Shown piece after piece: positions 24,030-32,775 of a DNA stretch of 33,253 bases (the stretch's first letter is position 1; every line of letters begins with the position of its first letter). The stretch comes from an uncultured Clostridium sp. (GTDB lineage: Bacteria; Bacillota; Clostridia; Oscillospirales; Acutalibacteraceae): contig CABRLN010000025.1 of NCBI GenBank assembly GCA_902471875.1, positions 1 to 33,253 on the forward strand, written 5' to 3'. A program made the position numbers and the translations under genes. Under the pieces are notes generated by a model. It ran no database searches, was not told the DNA's origin, and saw nothing but the letters and a program-made list of their open reading frames with translations.

Positions 24030-24752
24030 ATGAACAATTTTACAGAATTTTTATGTAACGGTTGGTGGCAGATAATTGTAACAGCTGTTGCAGGATATTT
24101 GCTTGGCAGTATTAATTTTGCAATTATTATTACCCGTATAGTTGACAAAAACAAAGATATTCGTCAAATGGGTAGTGGTAACGCAGGTTTTACCAATGTG
24201 TTGCGTTCTGTGGGAAAAGGTCCTGCTGTTTTTACTATTGTGTTTGATTTTGTTAAAGGTATTTTGGCTGTTATTATTGGAGGAATTTTGTTTTCTACTA
24301 TTTTTGCAGGCAGTGATATTCAGTCGGGAGAATTTTCCTGCTACGGCAAATATCTTGCGGGTCTTTGCTGTATAGTAGGGCATATGTTTCCTGTTTATTT
24401 TGGATTTAAAGGCGGCAAAGGGGTTGTTACAACAGCGGCATTAATGGCTGTTGCAGAATGGAGAGTTTTTCTTGTAATAATTGCACTTTTTATAATTATT
24501 TTTTTAATAAGTAAAATTATTTCATTAGGTTCATTAATATGCGCAGTTTGTTACCCTATTGCAACCTTTGGATTTACCTTTTTTGTTGATTATTTGCCGA
24601 ACATTAACACGCAAAATCAGCATTCAATCACATATGTAATTGTTTCAACTTTGTTTACATTGTTAATAGGTTTATGTGTTATAATTAAACATAGAAGTAA
24701 TATACATCGTTTACTAAACGGCACTGAAAAGAAGATTACTGCAAAAAAATAG
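24030..24752 (+). CDS. plsY: Acyl-phosphate:glycerol-3-phosphate acyltransferase PlsY
   Basis: A 240-residue membrane enzyme that makes lysophosphatidic acid from acyl phosphate and glycerol 3-phosphate, the first committed step of phospholipid synthesis. Typical loops are visible: GSGNAGFTNVLRSVGK, FDFVKG and GHMFPVYFGFKGGKG; several transmembrane helices separate them. It is somewhat longer than the usual 195-215 residues because of extra sequence in the loop around TIFAGSDIQSG and in the C-terminal half. ATG 24030 follows TAGGAGGAG. This is the housekeeping route, distinct from the PlsC-like gene at 1530. Confidence 0.95.
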   Translation: MNNFTEFLCNGWWQIIVTAVAGYLLGSINFAIIITRIVDKNKDIRQMGSGNAGFTNVLRSVGKGPAVFTIVFDFVKGILAVIIGGILFSTIFAGSDIQSGEFSCYGKYLAGLCCIVGHMFPVYFGFKGGKGVVTTAALMAVAEWRVFLVIIALFIIIFLISKIISLGSLICAVCYPIATFGFTFFVDYLPNINTQNQHSITYVIVSTLFTLLIGLCVIIKHRSNIHRLLNGTEKKITAKK

Positions 24753-24953
24753 TTCAATCATATATAATACTAATAATTAGGTTAAAGAATGGAGAAGCTT
24801 TGCATAATAATGTTTTGTTTCTATATAATCTAATGGCATTATAGTGTTTCTGTTTTGGTCAGATACAAAATTTTCTATAAAATTTTATCCAAAGTTCAAC
24901 CTTAATATTAATATAAAATATGTGATTGTATTGGTTTTAGGAGGTTAAAAAAT

Positions 24954-25781
24954 ATGAAGTGCAATAAATGTGGAAATGAGTTTGAAAATGAAAAGTTTTG
25001 TCCGGTGTGTGGATATCCTGCAAGTTCAAACGGTCAGCAGGCTGAAAAATATGCTTCACAGTTTGGTGATAATTTTGATATGAATACCAACGAAGAAACA
25101 GACAGGATTATAGACCGTGCAACACAAGCGCAGCAGTACGATTCGCAGTTTAATTCAGACTACAGCAGGAATAAAAGTTATGACGATTATTCTGATGATG
25201 ACAGTAATGATGAAGATGATTACTTAGATGAAATATCATCAAACAGTACTGAAAATCTATCTACATATGGTGATGAATACGGTGAGAATCAAGATAATGA
25301 AGATGATGAAGAGCAAATTCGTTCAAAATCCAAAAAGCCTTTAATAATAACTTTAGTTGTTATTCTGGTTGTTTTATTGGTAGCATTGGTCTGGTTTATT
25401 ACTGCAAGCTATAGTATTAATCCGCTTGCTCCGACACAAGCAACCGAGCCTGCAACAATAGCAGAAACTCAGGCAGCATCAGCTGTATTACCTACAGAAG
25501 CGCCTACAACAACATCTACATCAGCACCAACAGGTGCTCCAACAGTTGCTCCAACAGTTGCTCCGACAGAAGTACCTACAGAGGCTCCTACAGAGGCTCC
25601 TACAGAGGCTCCGACGCAAGCTCCTACCGAAATACCTTCTGAACAGGTAGAGCCAACAGTAGATGCTAATGCGAACATTGATGACGATAACGGACCTGAT
25701 ACTATTTTTCCTGATGATTTTGTTGATGAGGATAACGATGGTTACGATGATAATACAGGCATTTATTATGGTTTTATGTAG
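24954..25781 (+). CDS. Zinc-ribbon membrane protein with Thr/Pro-rich stalk
   Basis: A 275-residue protein of unknown function. It opens with a zinc ribbon (MKCNKCGNEF, FCPVCG), then an acidic disordered stretch rich in Asp, Asn and Ser (about 45-120), one membrane helix (about 128-150), and an outside tail of APTEAPT-type repeats (about 160-225). The end is acidic, with DEDNDGYDDNTG. Layout suggests the zinc ribbon is cytoplasmic and the tail is in the wall; there is no cleavable signal. The repeat is also visible in DNA as near-identical GAGGCTCCTACA units near 25580-25615. ATG 24954 follows TAGGAGG. The lipoprotein gene follows after 61 bases. Confidence 0.75.
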   Translation: MKCNKCGNEFENEKFCPVCGYPASSNGQQAEKYASQFGDNFDMNTNEETDRIIDRATQAQQYDSQFNSDYSRNKSYDDYSDDDSNDEDDYLDEISSNSTENLSTYGDEYGENQDNEDDEEQIRSKSKKPLIITLVVILVVLLVALVWFITASYSINPLAPTQATEPATIAETQAASAVLPTEAPTTTSTSAPTGAPTVAPTVAPTEVPTEAPTEAPTEAPTQAPTEIPSEQVEPTVDANANIDDDNGPDTIFPDDFVDEDNDGYDDNTGIYYGFM

Positions 25782-25842
25782 GCCTTGTGCGATAAACTTT
25801 TTGTAATTGATTAATAATAATGCTTTGAGGAGGAGACTTCTT

Positions 25843-26361
25843 ATGGTCCAAAAGGTAATTACTGTGCTTTGCTTGATTTTAGTGTTGCTTGGATTAAATT
25901 CCTGTATGGTGAATAATAAAAAAAATACAAATGAAATTCCTAAGAAAGGAATAGTTTTAGTATGGCGATATGTAAATGGAGCATGGGGCTATGAGAACAA
26001 AGGTACATTTGTAGATATTAATGGTAATGTATATACTTTCGATTTTAGCGATTATATAGATATATCACAGGAAGAAACAGTACAGCGTCTTTTAGAAATT
26101 TACGAAAAAGACAAACCTACAATGTCTGTTGACAAAGAAATAGTAAAAGAGTGCTATTTAAAAATTCCTGATATTAATACAGAAGCTGAATTAAAAAAAG
26201 AATATGCTGGCTGTGTAGATATGGGTCAGCAAACTTTATATGCAATGACGTATAATCAGGATACACTTATAGAGTTGTGCTCTGAAGGTGATTACGAAGT
26301 AAAGCGGAATGATAAAAACGCACAAGAAATATCTGATCTATATGAAGAACTTATGAAATAA
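25843..26361 (+). CDS. Putative lipoprotein of unknown function
   Basis: A 172-residue predicted lipoprotein. The signal peptide (MVQKVITVLCLILVLLG) ends in the lipobox LNSC, then a short polar linker. The mature domain (VLVWRYVNGAWGYENKGTFV and onwards) has no family that I recognise; it is mixed alpha/beta with conserved-looking aromatic residues. ATG 25843 follows GAGGAGGAG; an upstream ATT in frame is not needed. It is probably co-transcribed with the zinc-ribbon membrane protein and ends before a terminator at 26451-26488. Confidence 0.72.
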   Translation: MVQKVITVLCLILVLLGLNSCMVNNKKNTNEIPKKGIVLVWRYVNGAWGYENKGTFVDINGNVYTFDFSDYIDISQEETVQRLLEIYEKDKPTMSVDKEIVKECYLKIPDINTEAELKKEYAGCVDMGQQTLYAMTYNQDTLIELCSEGDYEVKRNDKNAQEISDLYEELMK

Positions 26362-26450
26362 TTTTATAGAATTTTGTACTTTAATTTATTTTTTGTTCTT
26401 AGTTTTATAGAAATAAATCAGCATTTAATTTAACAAATATAATTACTAAT

Positions 26451-26488
26451 CCTCACAGGCAAATTGAAAAGCGTGTGGGGATTTTTTT
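26451..26488 (+). terminator. Terminator of the lipoprotein gene
   Basis: CCTCACAGGC (26451-26460) pairs with GCGTGTGGGG (26471-26480) with one mismatch and one G-U pair, followed by ATTTTTTT. Confidence 0.8.
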
Positions 26489-26512
26489 ACTTACTTTATT
26501 GATATACATAAA

Positions 26513-26546
26513 AAAGGTCAACCGTTAAAAGCTACGGTTGACCTTT
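26513..26546 (-). terminator. Terminator of the rsmD-coaD-coiled-coil unit
   Basis: A perfect 12-bp stem, AAAGGTCAACCG (26513-26524) with CGGTTGACCTTT (26535-26546), and a T-run on the minus strand. Confidence 0.9.
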
Positions 26547-26572
26547 AGTTTGGTATAATTAACAATAAAAGA

Positions 26573-27067
26573 TTAAGCGTTATTGTCAGGCTTTTGAACC
26601 TTTACCTGAGATGCAGGCTTTTGGCTTGCCTTAATGTTTTGTCTTGTCTTTTTAACTTCGTTAACCTGTACTGTAAGCATTTCGTCAGTTTGTCTTAGCA
26701 TTTCATCAACATAGTCGTTTACAGCTTTACGCATATCTCTTGACTTCAGCTTAGCGTCAGTAATAATTTCGTTAGCTTCTGCTTGTGCCTGTCTAACAAT
26801 TTCGTTTTGTGTAACAAGAGATTTTTTTCTGTCTTCTGCTGAACGAATAATGCTTTCAGCCTCTGATTTTGCATCGGCAATAATCTTTTGTCTGTCAGCA
26901 ACTATAGCCTTTGCCTGGCGTACTTCTTGCGGCAGTGTGTCTTCAATATCGTCAAGAAGTTCTTTTAGGTTTTCAACATCAACAAGACACTTGCCTCCTG
27001 AGAGCGGAAGAACTTTGGCATCCTCTATAGTTTCTCGTAGTTCTAACAATAAATCTTCTACTTTCAT
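26573..27067 (-). CDS. Coiled-coil protein (DivIVA / F0-b-like)
   Basis: A 164-residue, highly charged helical protein with a long coiled coil (about 45-135) rich in Ala, Glu, Lys and Gln, of the kind annotated as ATPase or DivIVA-like in Clostridia. No enzyme motif is seen. The start at 27067 is preferred because AAGGA lies 8 bases upstream; an in-frame ATG at 27088 would add 7 residues. It is the last gene of a minus-strand unit after rsmD and coaD, 60 bases behind coaD, and has a terminator at 26513-26546. A structural or division-related role is a guess from the coiled coil alone. Confidence 0.8.
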   Translation of the reverse strand: MKVEDLLLELRETIEDAKVLPLSGGKCLVDVENLKELLDDIEDTLPQEVRQAKAIVADRQKIIADAKSEAESIIRSAEDRKKSLVTQNEIVRQAQAEANEIITDAKLKSRDMRKAVNDYVDEMLRQTDEMLTVQVNEVKKTRQNIKASQKPASQVKVQKPDNNA

Positions 27068-27127
27068 CTTAACCATCCTTTTCTTCATTACTGCAAATTA
27101 ATAACGCTAAAATTGCTTAATCATAGG

Positions 27128-27616
27128 TTAAACATTTGTAGCAAGTCGTTTTTTTATTTCATCGTGAATACATTCCGGAACAAAATTTGTGATGTCACCA
27201 TTTAATGTAGCAATTTGTTTTACTATACTGGAGCTTAAAAACATATATTCTGCACGGGATGTTAAAAAAATAGTTTCCAAATCTGGATTAAGCTTTTTAT
27301 TTGTCAGTGACATTTGAAATTCGTATTCAAAGTCAGACACAGCCCTTAGTCCTCTTACAACTGCGTTGGCTCCGATTTTTTTAGCATAGTCGGCAAGTAA
27401 GCCATCAAAGCTTTGAATTTCTATATTCTCAAAGCCATACAAAGCTTTTTTCAGCAGTGCCAAACGTTCCTCTGTTGTAAAGCTGGGTTTTTTAGAGGAA
27501 TTAACAAGTACGGCAACAATAACCTTATCAAACATATTGGCAGCTCTGCATATAATGTCCAAATGTCCTAATGTTACAGGGTCAAAGCTACCAGGATAAA
27601 TTACCGTTCTTTTCAT
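27128..27616 (-). CDS. coaD: Phosphopantetheine adenylyltransferase
   Basis: A 162-residue enzyme for the fourth step of coenzyme A synthesis, joining ATP and 4'-phosphopantetheine to dephospho-CoA. The nucleotidyl-transferase motif GSFDPVTLGHLDI (T/HXGH type) is at residues 9-21. The ISSS-type C-terminal signature reads FLSSSIVKQIA. The length is standard. Its start overlaps the rsmD stop by 4 bases, so translation is coupled, the normal arrangement of these genes in Firmicutes. Confidence 0.97.
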   Translation of the reverse strand: MKRTVIYPGSFDPVTLGHLDIICRAANMFDKVIVAVLVNSSKKPSFTTEERLALLKKALYGFENIEIQSFDGLLADYAKKIGANAVVRGLRAVSDFEYEFQMSLTNKKLNPDLETIFLTSRAEYMFLSSSIVKQIATLNGDITNFVPECIHDEIKKRLATNV

Positions 27617-28167
27617 TCCTTAGTCACATCCTCATAACGGTATGTACTTATCATAATTTTACCATAACGATAATTTCTGTCAAGTGCAAAACCATGAATT
27701 TTTTCTGGTATTTCTTCATTTAGTGGTCTTTCACATATTATCGTGCCAGTTTTTTTCATTTGTAGTGCGGTTAATGGTAAAGCTTTTTGTAATAAACCCG
27801 TTCCGTATGGCGGATCCAAGAAAGCCAAGTCGAATTTATCAATCTGTTCACGAGTGATAAAAGACAGCGAATCAGTATTAAAAACCCTTGCTTTTTCAGA
27901 AAGACCTGTATTTTCAAGGTTGTTTTTAATAACATTTACAGCTTCACGTTTAGCGTCAACAAAAACCGCATTTTTAGCACCTCGGCTTAAAGCCTCAATG
28001 CCCATTTGTCCCGAGCCTGCAAAAAGGTCTAAAAAGCTTCTGCCTTCAATGTCGAATTGAATAATGCTGAAAACAGCTTCTTTAACTCTATCAGTAGTAG
28101 GTCTTAAATCCTGACCCTCAAGGGTTTTTAGACGTTTTCCTCTGGCAATGCCGGTAATAACTCTCAT
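27613..28167 (-). CDS. rsmD: 16S rRNA (guanine966-N2)-methyltransferase
   Basis: A 184-residue SAM-dependent methyltransferase that modifies guanine 966 of 16S rRNA. It has MRVITGIARGKRLKTLEG at the start, RPTTDRVKEAVFSI, the SAM loop FLDLFAGSGQMGIEALSRGA, and the catalytic DPPYGTG. Length and order are typical. It is first in the rsmD-coaD unit, with a promoter at 28197-28225. Confidence 0.96.
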   Translation of the reverse strand: MRVITGIARGKRLKTLEGQDLRPTTDRVKEAVFSIIQFDIEGRSFLDLFAGSGQMGIEALSRGAKNAVFVDAKREAVNVIKNNLENTGLSEKARVFNTDSLSFITREQIDKFDLAFLDPPYGTGLLQKALPLTALQMKKTGTIICERPLNEEIPEKIHGFALDRNYRYGKIMISTYRYEDVTKE

Positions 28168-28196
28168 AATACACCTGCTTTCATACTAATAAATAT

Positions 28197-28225
28197 ATTA
28201 TCCATAAAAATAGTATAATTGTCAA
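28197..28225 (-). promoter_or_regulatory. Promoter of rsmD-coaD
   Basis: On the minus strand: perfect TTGACA (28225-28220), 17-base spacer, GATAAT (28202-28197), 30 bases before the start codon. Confidence 0.82.
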
Positions 28226-28274
28226 CTATTGCGATAACATTATTGCCAATTATGTCTGTCGAAGTTTGTTAAAT

Positions 28275-30113
28275 TTATTCATTTTCGTTATTATGAAAGT
28301 AATTAAATACTGTTCGGGCAGATACAGCATTCATAGAAGGTGCGTTTTCGAGTTCATGAAGGTCCGCTTCTTTTATATTTGCAATGGTGCCAAAATGTTT
28401 TAGTAATGCTTTGGCACGTTTTTCACCAATGCCTTTAATTTCGGTTAATGAACTTTTAAAGGTGGTGTTTTTTCGCTTTTGTCTGTGGTAGCCAATGGCA
28501 AAGCGGTGCACCTCCTCTTGAATATTAGAAACCAGTGTAAAAACATTTCGCTTGTTGCTTATGGCAATTTCGTGTCCGGCATCTGTAATGGCACGGGTGC
28601 GGTGTTTGCTGTCTTTAACCATACCGAACAGAGGAATGCTATAGCCCTTTGCTTTCATAACATTTGCTACAGCATTTACCTGCCCCTTGCCGCCGTCCAG
28701 CAAAATAAGGTCGGGAAGTCTGCCAAAGCCAATACCATCCTCTTTATGCTTTTCATATTCGTCTAGTCTGCGGCTTATAACCTCTGCCATTGAGCCATAG
28801 TCGTCCTGACCTGTTACAGTTTTAATTTCAAACTTTTTGTAGGCAGTTTTAAGAGGCTTGCCATCTTTAAATACTACCATTCCGGCAACGTTTGCAGTAC
28901 CGTTTTGATTGGAAATATCGTAGGACTCAATATATCTTGGTGCATTTTCAAGTCCTAGCAATTCCCCCAATGTATTAAGTGCCAGTGTGTCTTTTCCGAC
29001 AGCTCCTCTCTGGTGAGCAAGATGTTCGGCGGCGTTGTTTTTGCACATTTCTACAAGGTGTAGTTGTTCGCCTTTTTGCGGTTGAAAAATAGTAACCCTT
29101 TTACCTAGTTTTTCACTTAACCATTGTTGTAAAAGCTCTGTGTCATTTACTTGTGCGTCGATAGTTATTCTCGGAGGAATATCATTTCGCATATAGTAGT
29201 ATCTTGAAATGAATTCGCTTCTTGCTTGAGGAAGGTCATCAATATCAGTTAATATAAAATGCTCTCTGTCATATAATGCACTGTTTCGAAATTTAAAAAC
29301 CTCAAAACAGGCTTTTTCACCTTCAGTTACTACAGCAATAATATCTTGTTCTTTAAACTTAGAACATACAACCTTTTGGCTGTCAGACATTTTTTTAACA
29401 GCATTGATTCTGTCACGAATTTTTGCAGCACGTTCAAATTCAAGATTTTCAGCAGCAAGGTTCATTTCTTCAGACATTTTTTTAATATCTGCACTGCTGC
29501 CGCCTTTTAAAAAATCAACTGCGTCTTTAATATTTTCCATATATTCTTTGTGCGTTACTTTACCTTTACAGGGTGCATTGCAAAGCTTAATATGATAATT
29601 GAGGCAAGGTCTGCCTTTGCCTATTTCTTGAGGAAATTTTCTGTTACAGGTAGGCAATTTAAAAATTTTAGCTGCTTGGTCAACAGCATTTTTTACAAAG
29701 TAACTGCTCATATATGGTCCTATATATTGTGCACCGTCATTTTCAGTTTGTTTAACTGCCTTAATTTTGGGCCATTGCTCGTTGGTAATTTTAATATAGC
29801 TATAGCCTTTGTCATCTTTAAGAAGAATGTTGTACCGTGGGGTATTTTGTTTAATAAGACTGCATTCAAGCACTAAAGCTTCAAATTCACTGTCTGTTAC
29901 AATATAGTCAAAGGTGTCAACATTTTCTACCATTCGTATGACCTTTGGCGAATGGTTAGTGTGCGAGCCGAAGTATTGGCTTACTCTATTTTTTAATGCC
30001 TTAGCTTTGCCAATGTATATTATTTTTTTATTTTTGTCACGCATTATATAAACACCCGGGTTAAGGGGAAGTGACATTGCCTTAGCCCTAAGCTGTTTAA
30101 TTTTGTCTTCCAT
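28275..30113 (-). CDS. uvrC: Excinuclease ABC subunit C
   Basis: A 612-residue nucleotide-excision repair nuclease that cuts both sides of a lesion with UvrA and UvrB. The GIY-YIG domain is at residues about 15-95 (NPGVYIMRD, IYIGKAKALKNRV). A UvrB-binding UVR motif lies near residues 200-235. The RNase H-like second nuclease has IESYDISNQNGT and LILLDGGKGQVNA. Tandem helix-hairpin-helix motifs close the protein (LTEIKGIGEKRAKALLKHFG). The length is normal. ATG 30113 has AAAGAAAG upstream, a modest ribosome site. Confidence 0.97.
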   Translation of the reverse strand: MEDKIKQLRAKAMSLPLNPGVYIMRDKNKKIIYIGKAKALKNRVSQYFGSHTNHSPKVIRMVENVDTFDYIVTDSEFEALVLECSLIKQNTPRYNILLKDDKGYSYIKITNEQWPKIKAVKQTENDGAQYIGPYMSSYFVKNAVDQAAKIFKLPTCNRKFPQEIGKGRPCLNYHIKLCNAPCKGKVTHKEYMENIKDAVDFLKGGSSADIKKMSEEMNLAAENLEFERAAKIRDRINAVKKMSDSQKVVCSKFKEQDIIAVVTEGEKACFEVFKFRNSALYDREHFILTDIDDLPQARSEFISRYYYMRNDIPPRITIDAQVNDTELLQQWLSEKLGKRVTIFQPQKGEQLHLVEMCKNNAAEHLAHQRGAVGKDTLALNTLGELLGLENAPRYIESYDISNQNGTANVAGMVVFKDGKPLKTAYKKFEIKTVTGQDDYGSMAEVISRRLDEYEKHKEDGIGFGRLPDLILLDGGKGQVNAVANVMKAKGYSIPLFGMVKDSKHRTRAITDAGHEIAISNKRNVFTLVSNIQEEVHRFAIGYHRQKRKNTTFKSSLTEIKGIGEKRAKALLKHFGTIANIKEADLHELENAPSMNAVSARTVFNYFHNNENE

Positions 30114-30294
30114 AGCTTTTCACTTTCTTTAGGAGTTTAGGCTTGCCTTAAAAATCAAAATATCTGTTTATGTTAAAACAAACCTTATATTAAATTTATT
30201 TTTTACTGTACGATTTTGTAATCTAACATTTATTTATAATGAAACTTTCTATAAAAATCACTTGTAATTAGATATATGTTTCCATATATAATCA

Positions 30295-30330
30295 TTTTAT
30301 AATCAGTTTTATAATCAGTTTTATAATCAG
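30295..30330. repeat. Three exact 12-bp tandem repeats
   Basis: TTTTATAATCAG is repeated three times without change at 30295-30306, 30307-30318 and 30319-30330, upstream of uvrC and just before the prfB terminator. It looks like a small, slippage-prone tandem repeat; no function is implied. Confidence 0.9.
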
Positions 30331-30364
30331 TTGATTTATTTAATCTTACTTTTCTGATAATTAA

Positions 30365-30399
30365 AACACCGTGGCAATCTATTTAGTTTCCACGGTGTT
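30365..30399 (-). terminator. Terminator of prfB
   Basis: AACACCGTGG (30365-30374) pairs perfectly with CCACGGTGTT (30390-30399) across 15 bases, followed by TTTTAA on the minus strand. Confidence 0.82.
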
Positions 30400-30410
30400 A
30401 ATATTCTGTA

Positions 30411-31544
30411 TTAAATATCACTGTTGTTATTATCCAGTGCATTTTGACTTAATGCCTTTAGATAAGCATTAATAAAGCCGTCAATGTCACCGTCCATTAC
30501 TGCACTTATATTACCTGTTTCAAAACCTGTACGGTGATCTTTTACAAGTGTATAAGGCATAAACACATACGAACGAATTTGCGAGCCCCATGTAATTTCT
30601 TTTTGAACGCCCTTAATGTCCTCAATTTTGTCTAAATGCTCTCTTTCTTTAATTTCCATAAGCTTGGACATAAGCATTTTCATAGCTACCTCACGGTTTT
30701 GGTGCTGGCTGCGTTCAACTTGACAAGCTACTACAACACCTGTTGGAATGTGTGTTAATCTAACGGCTGACGATGTTTTGTTTACCTTTTGTCCACCTGC
30801 ACCGCTTGCACGGTAAACATCCATTTTAATGTCTTCAGGGTTAATGTCAACCTTAATGGTATCGTCAATTTCAGGCATAACCTCAAGAGATGCAAATGAA
30901 GTGTGACGTCTGCCTGAAGAATCAAAAGGTGAAACTCTTACTAATCTATGAACTCCTGCTTCACTTTTAAGGTATCCGTAAGCGTTTAGTCCTTCAACTA
31001 ATATAACAGCACTTTTCAAGCCTGCCTCGTCACCGTCAAGGTAATCAAGTGTTTTTACCTTAAAGTTTAGTTTTTCTGCCCAACGGTTATACATACGATA
31101 AAGCATTTCTGCCCAGTCTTGGGCTTCTGTACCGCCTGAACCTGCATGAAAGGTTAAAATAGCATTTCTGCTGTCATACTCACCTGTAAGTAAAGTTTGC
31201 AGGCGCTGTTTTTCAAGCTCTTCTTTAATATTTTCGACCTCACTTTGAGCCTCCTCCAATAAAGATAAATCCTCATCTTCGTTAGCAAGCTCAATTAAGG
31301 CCATTGCGTCATCATATTTTGATACAAGATTGTTATAACCTTCTACTTTACCCTTTAATGCACTGGTTCGTTGTAAAATTACCTGTGACCTTTCCATATC
31401 GTCCCAAAAGCCCGGCTCTGTTGCTTTATTTTCAAGCTGTTCTATTTCAGATTTCATTGCCTGTAGTCCAAGAGCGTCTGCCAAATCATCGATTTCGGGC
31501 TTTGTACGCTCAAGTTCAAGCTTTAACTCTTCAAATTGTACCAT
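30411..31544 (-). CDS. prfB: Peptide chain release factor 2
   Basis: A 377-residue class I release factor that ends translation at UGA and UAA. The anticodon-like tripeptide SPF (RVSPFDSSGRRHTS) and the catalytic GGQ in RASGAGGQKVNKTSSAVRL are present. The acidic AGSGGTEAQDWAEML domain and an N-terminal coiled coil are typical of RF2. The reading frame is continuous from ATG 31544, so the programmed +1 frameshift that autoregulates many prfB genes (an internal UGA after about 25 codons) is absent. AAGGATT lies 9 bases before the start. Confidence 0.97.
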   Translation of the reverse strand: MVQFEELKLELERTKPEIDDLADALGLQAMKSEIEQLENKATEPGFWDDMERSQVILQRTSALKGKVEGYNNLVSKYDDAMALIELANEDEDLSLLEEAQSEVENIKEELEKQRLQTLLTGEYDSRNAILTFHAGSGGTEAQDWAEMLYRMYNRWAEKLNFKVKTLDYLDGDEAGLKSAVILVEGLNAYGYLKSEAGVHRLVRVSPFDSSGRRHTSFASLEVMPEIDDTIKVDINPEDIKMDVYRASGAGGQKVNKTSSAVRLTHIPTGVVVACQVERSQHQNREVAMKMLMSKLMEIKEREHLDKIEDIKGVQKEITWGSQIRSYVFMPYTLVKDHRTGFETGNISAVMDGDIDGFINAYLKALSQNALDNNNSDI

Positions 31545-31865
31545 AATTTTACCAATCCTTAAAAATAGTTATTATTACTCATTATAATTTATTGTAGGAT
31601 AAATGTAAAGTGTTTAACAGTATATTTTAAATGCATTAAATCATAAATCTATTTGTAATACATTTTATAGTAGTATAAATAAAGAAAGTCGATACTTTAA
31701 TAAAATTGTTTTAGTATTAAACAAGATTTTATAAAAATGTAATTTTTGTTTAGATATATTAAAGTTATAAAGTCTGTTTATTAACACAAATATAAAAAAC
31801 AGTGATATACTTTCGTTTTTGTGAATATATAATACTATGTTTATTAACTGAAAGGAGGGAAAAAA
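31545..31865. other. AT-rich divergent gap between prfB and the CwlJ-like gene
   Basis: No gene is seen. The stretch must hold the prfB promoter on the minus strand and a plus-strand promoter for the spore gene pair. A sigma-A consensus is not evident on the plus side, which would fit a sporulation sigma factor, but I could not pick a convincing sigma-E, -G or -K site by eye. Confidence 0.4.
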
Positions 31866-32303
31866 TTGGCTTTTTCTAATTTGGAAATTCTCGCAAGAAT
31901 TTTAAAATGTGAAGCGGGAGGTGAAGGTGAAGATGGTATGAAAGCTGTTGCCTGTGTTGTTATGAACCGTGTTGAGATTACATATGGTGAATATGGACGT
32001 TTGGAAAGTACTATAAGAGCCGTAGTTTTCCAACCTGGACAATTTGATTGTGTACGAGAAACTATTGCAGGCAGATATAACCAGCAAAATATATACAATA
32101 TGCGTCCTGAACAGATTCAGTACGATATTGCAAATTGGGCAATAGCAGGTAATAGATTGACCAATCTTGGTTTTGCACTGTGGTATTTTAATCCGCATCA
32201 AGTAACCTGCCGTGAGAATTTTCCGTCCAATGTTGGTAGATTTGTAATACGCATAGGTGAACACTGCTTTTATAATCCTACAGAGGCTTATGCAGATACA
32301 TAG
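31866..32303 (+). CDS. cwlJ: Spore cortex-lytic cell wall hydrolase (CwlJ/SleB type)
   Basis: A 145-residue Hydrolase_2 protein, the domain shared by SleB and CwlJ, which attack cortex peptidoglycan during germination. The catalytic-type Glu is in CEAGGEGEDGMKAVACVVMN, and FQPGQFDCV is the second landmark. There is no signal peptide and no wall-binding domain, as in CwlJ, which is made in the mother cell and held in the coat, and unlike the exported SleB. TTG 31866 is the start because AAAGGAGGG lies 6-7 bases before it. The next gene is GerQ-like, the known partner of CwlJ, and this strongly supports the assignment. Confidence 0.85.
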   Translation: MAFSNLEILARILKCEAGGEGEDGMKAVACVVMNRVEITYGEYGRLESTIRAVVFQPGQFDCVRETIAGRYNQQNIYNMRPEQIQYDIANWAIAGNRLTNLGFALWYFNPHQVTCRENFPSNVGRFVIRIGEHCFYNPTEAYADT

Positions 32304-32347
32304 TTTTTGTATTTTATTTATATATCATTTAAAGAAAGGAAATTTTT

Positions 32348-32740
32348 ATGAATAACGGTAATGATACATCACGATACCCATTAAATGTTAATAATAGTGC
32401 CAGAGGCAAATTTACTGCTACACCAATGCAAAATAATTTTGTTACACCTACACAGCAGAGTTTTGATTCAGAAGAAATGATTGGTTCTATACAGAAAATT
32501 CTTTCAGAAAATATTGGAGAATATGTTGTCATAGAATTTCTTATTGGCACCGAGAGAATTACAAGAAAACAAGGATTATTATATTTTGTAGGAACAAGCT
32601 ATGTAACACTTTATGATGACATGAATAACAACTTTATTGTATGTGATATTTTTTCTATTAAATTTGTGTATTTTTATTATCCTGGTCAGCGTCCTAATAA
32701 AAATTACAATATTTTGCCTAATTCAAATGGAAATATGTAA
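32348..32740 (+). CDS. gerQ: GerQ-like spore coat protein
   Basis: A 130-residue protein with a polar, Asn- and Gln-rich disordered N-terminus (about 1-40) and a compact domain (SIQKILSENIGEYVVIEF, ITRKQGLLYFVGTSYVTLYD) resembling the GerQ (YwdL) family. In Bacillus GerQ is cross-linked in the coat and is needed for CwlJ to be kept there. Its place 44 bases after the CwlJ-like gene supports the same role. ATG 32348 follows AAAGAAAGGA. Sequence likeness to GerQ is judged by eye, so the name is moderately firm. Confidence 0.75.
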   Translation: MNNGNDTSRYPLNVNNSARGKFTATPMQNNFVTPTQQSFDSEEMIGSIQKILSENIGEYVVIEFLIGTERITRKQGLLYFVGTSYVTLYDDMNNNFIVCDIFSIKFVYFYYPGQRPNKNYNILPNSNGNM

Positions 32741-32775
32741 ATAAATTATATATATCGTTGTTTAATAATTGAATA

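Noticed and set aside
25469..25678. An antisense frame of GASVGAS repeats.
   Set aside because: It is the reverse of the Thr/Pro-rich repeat coding DNA and has no independent support.
30295..30330. The 12-bp repeats as a CRISPR array or plasmid iterons.
   Set aside because: There are only three contiguous copies with no spacers and no replication gene nearby.
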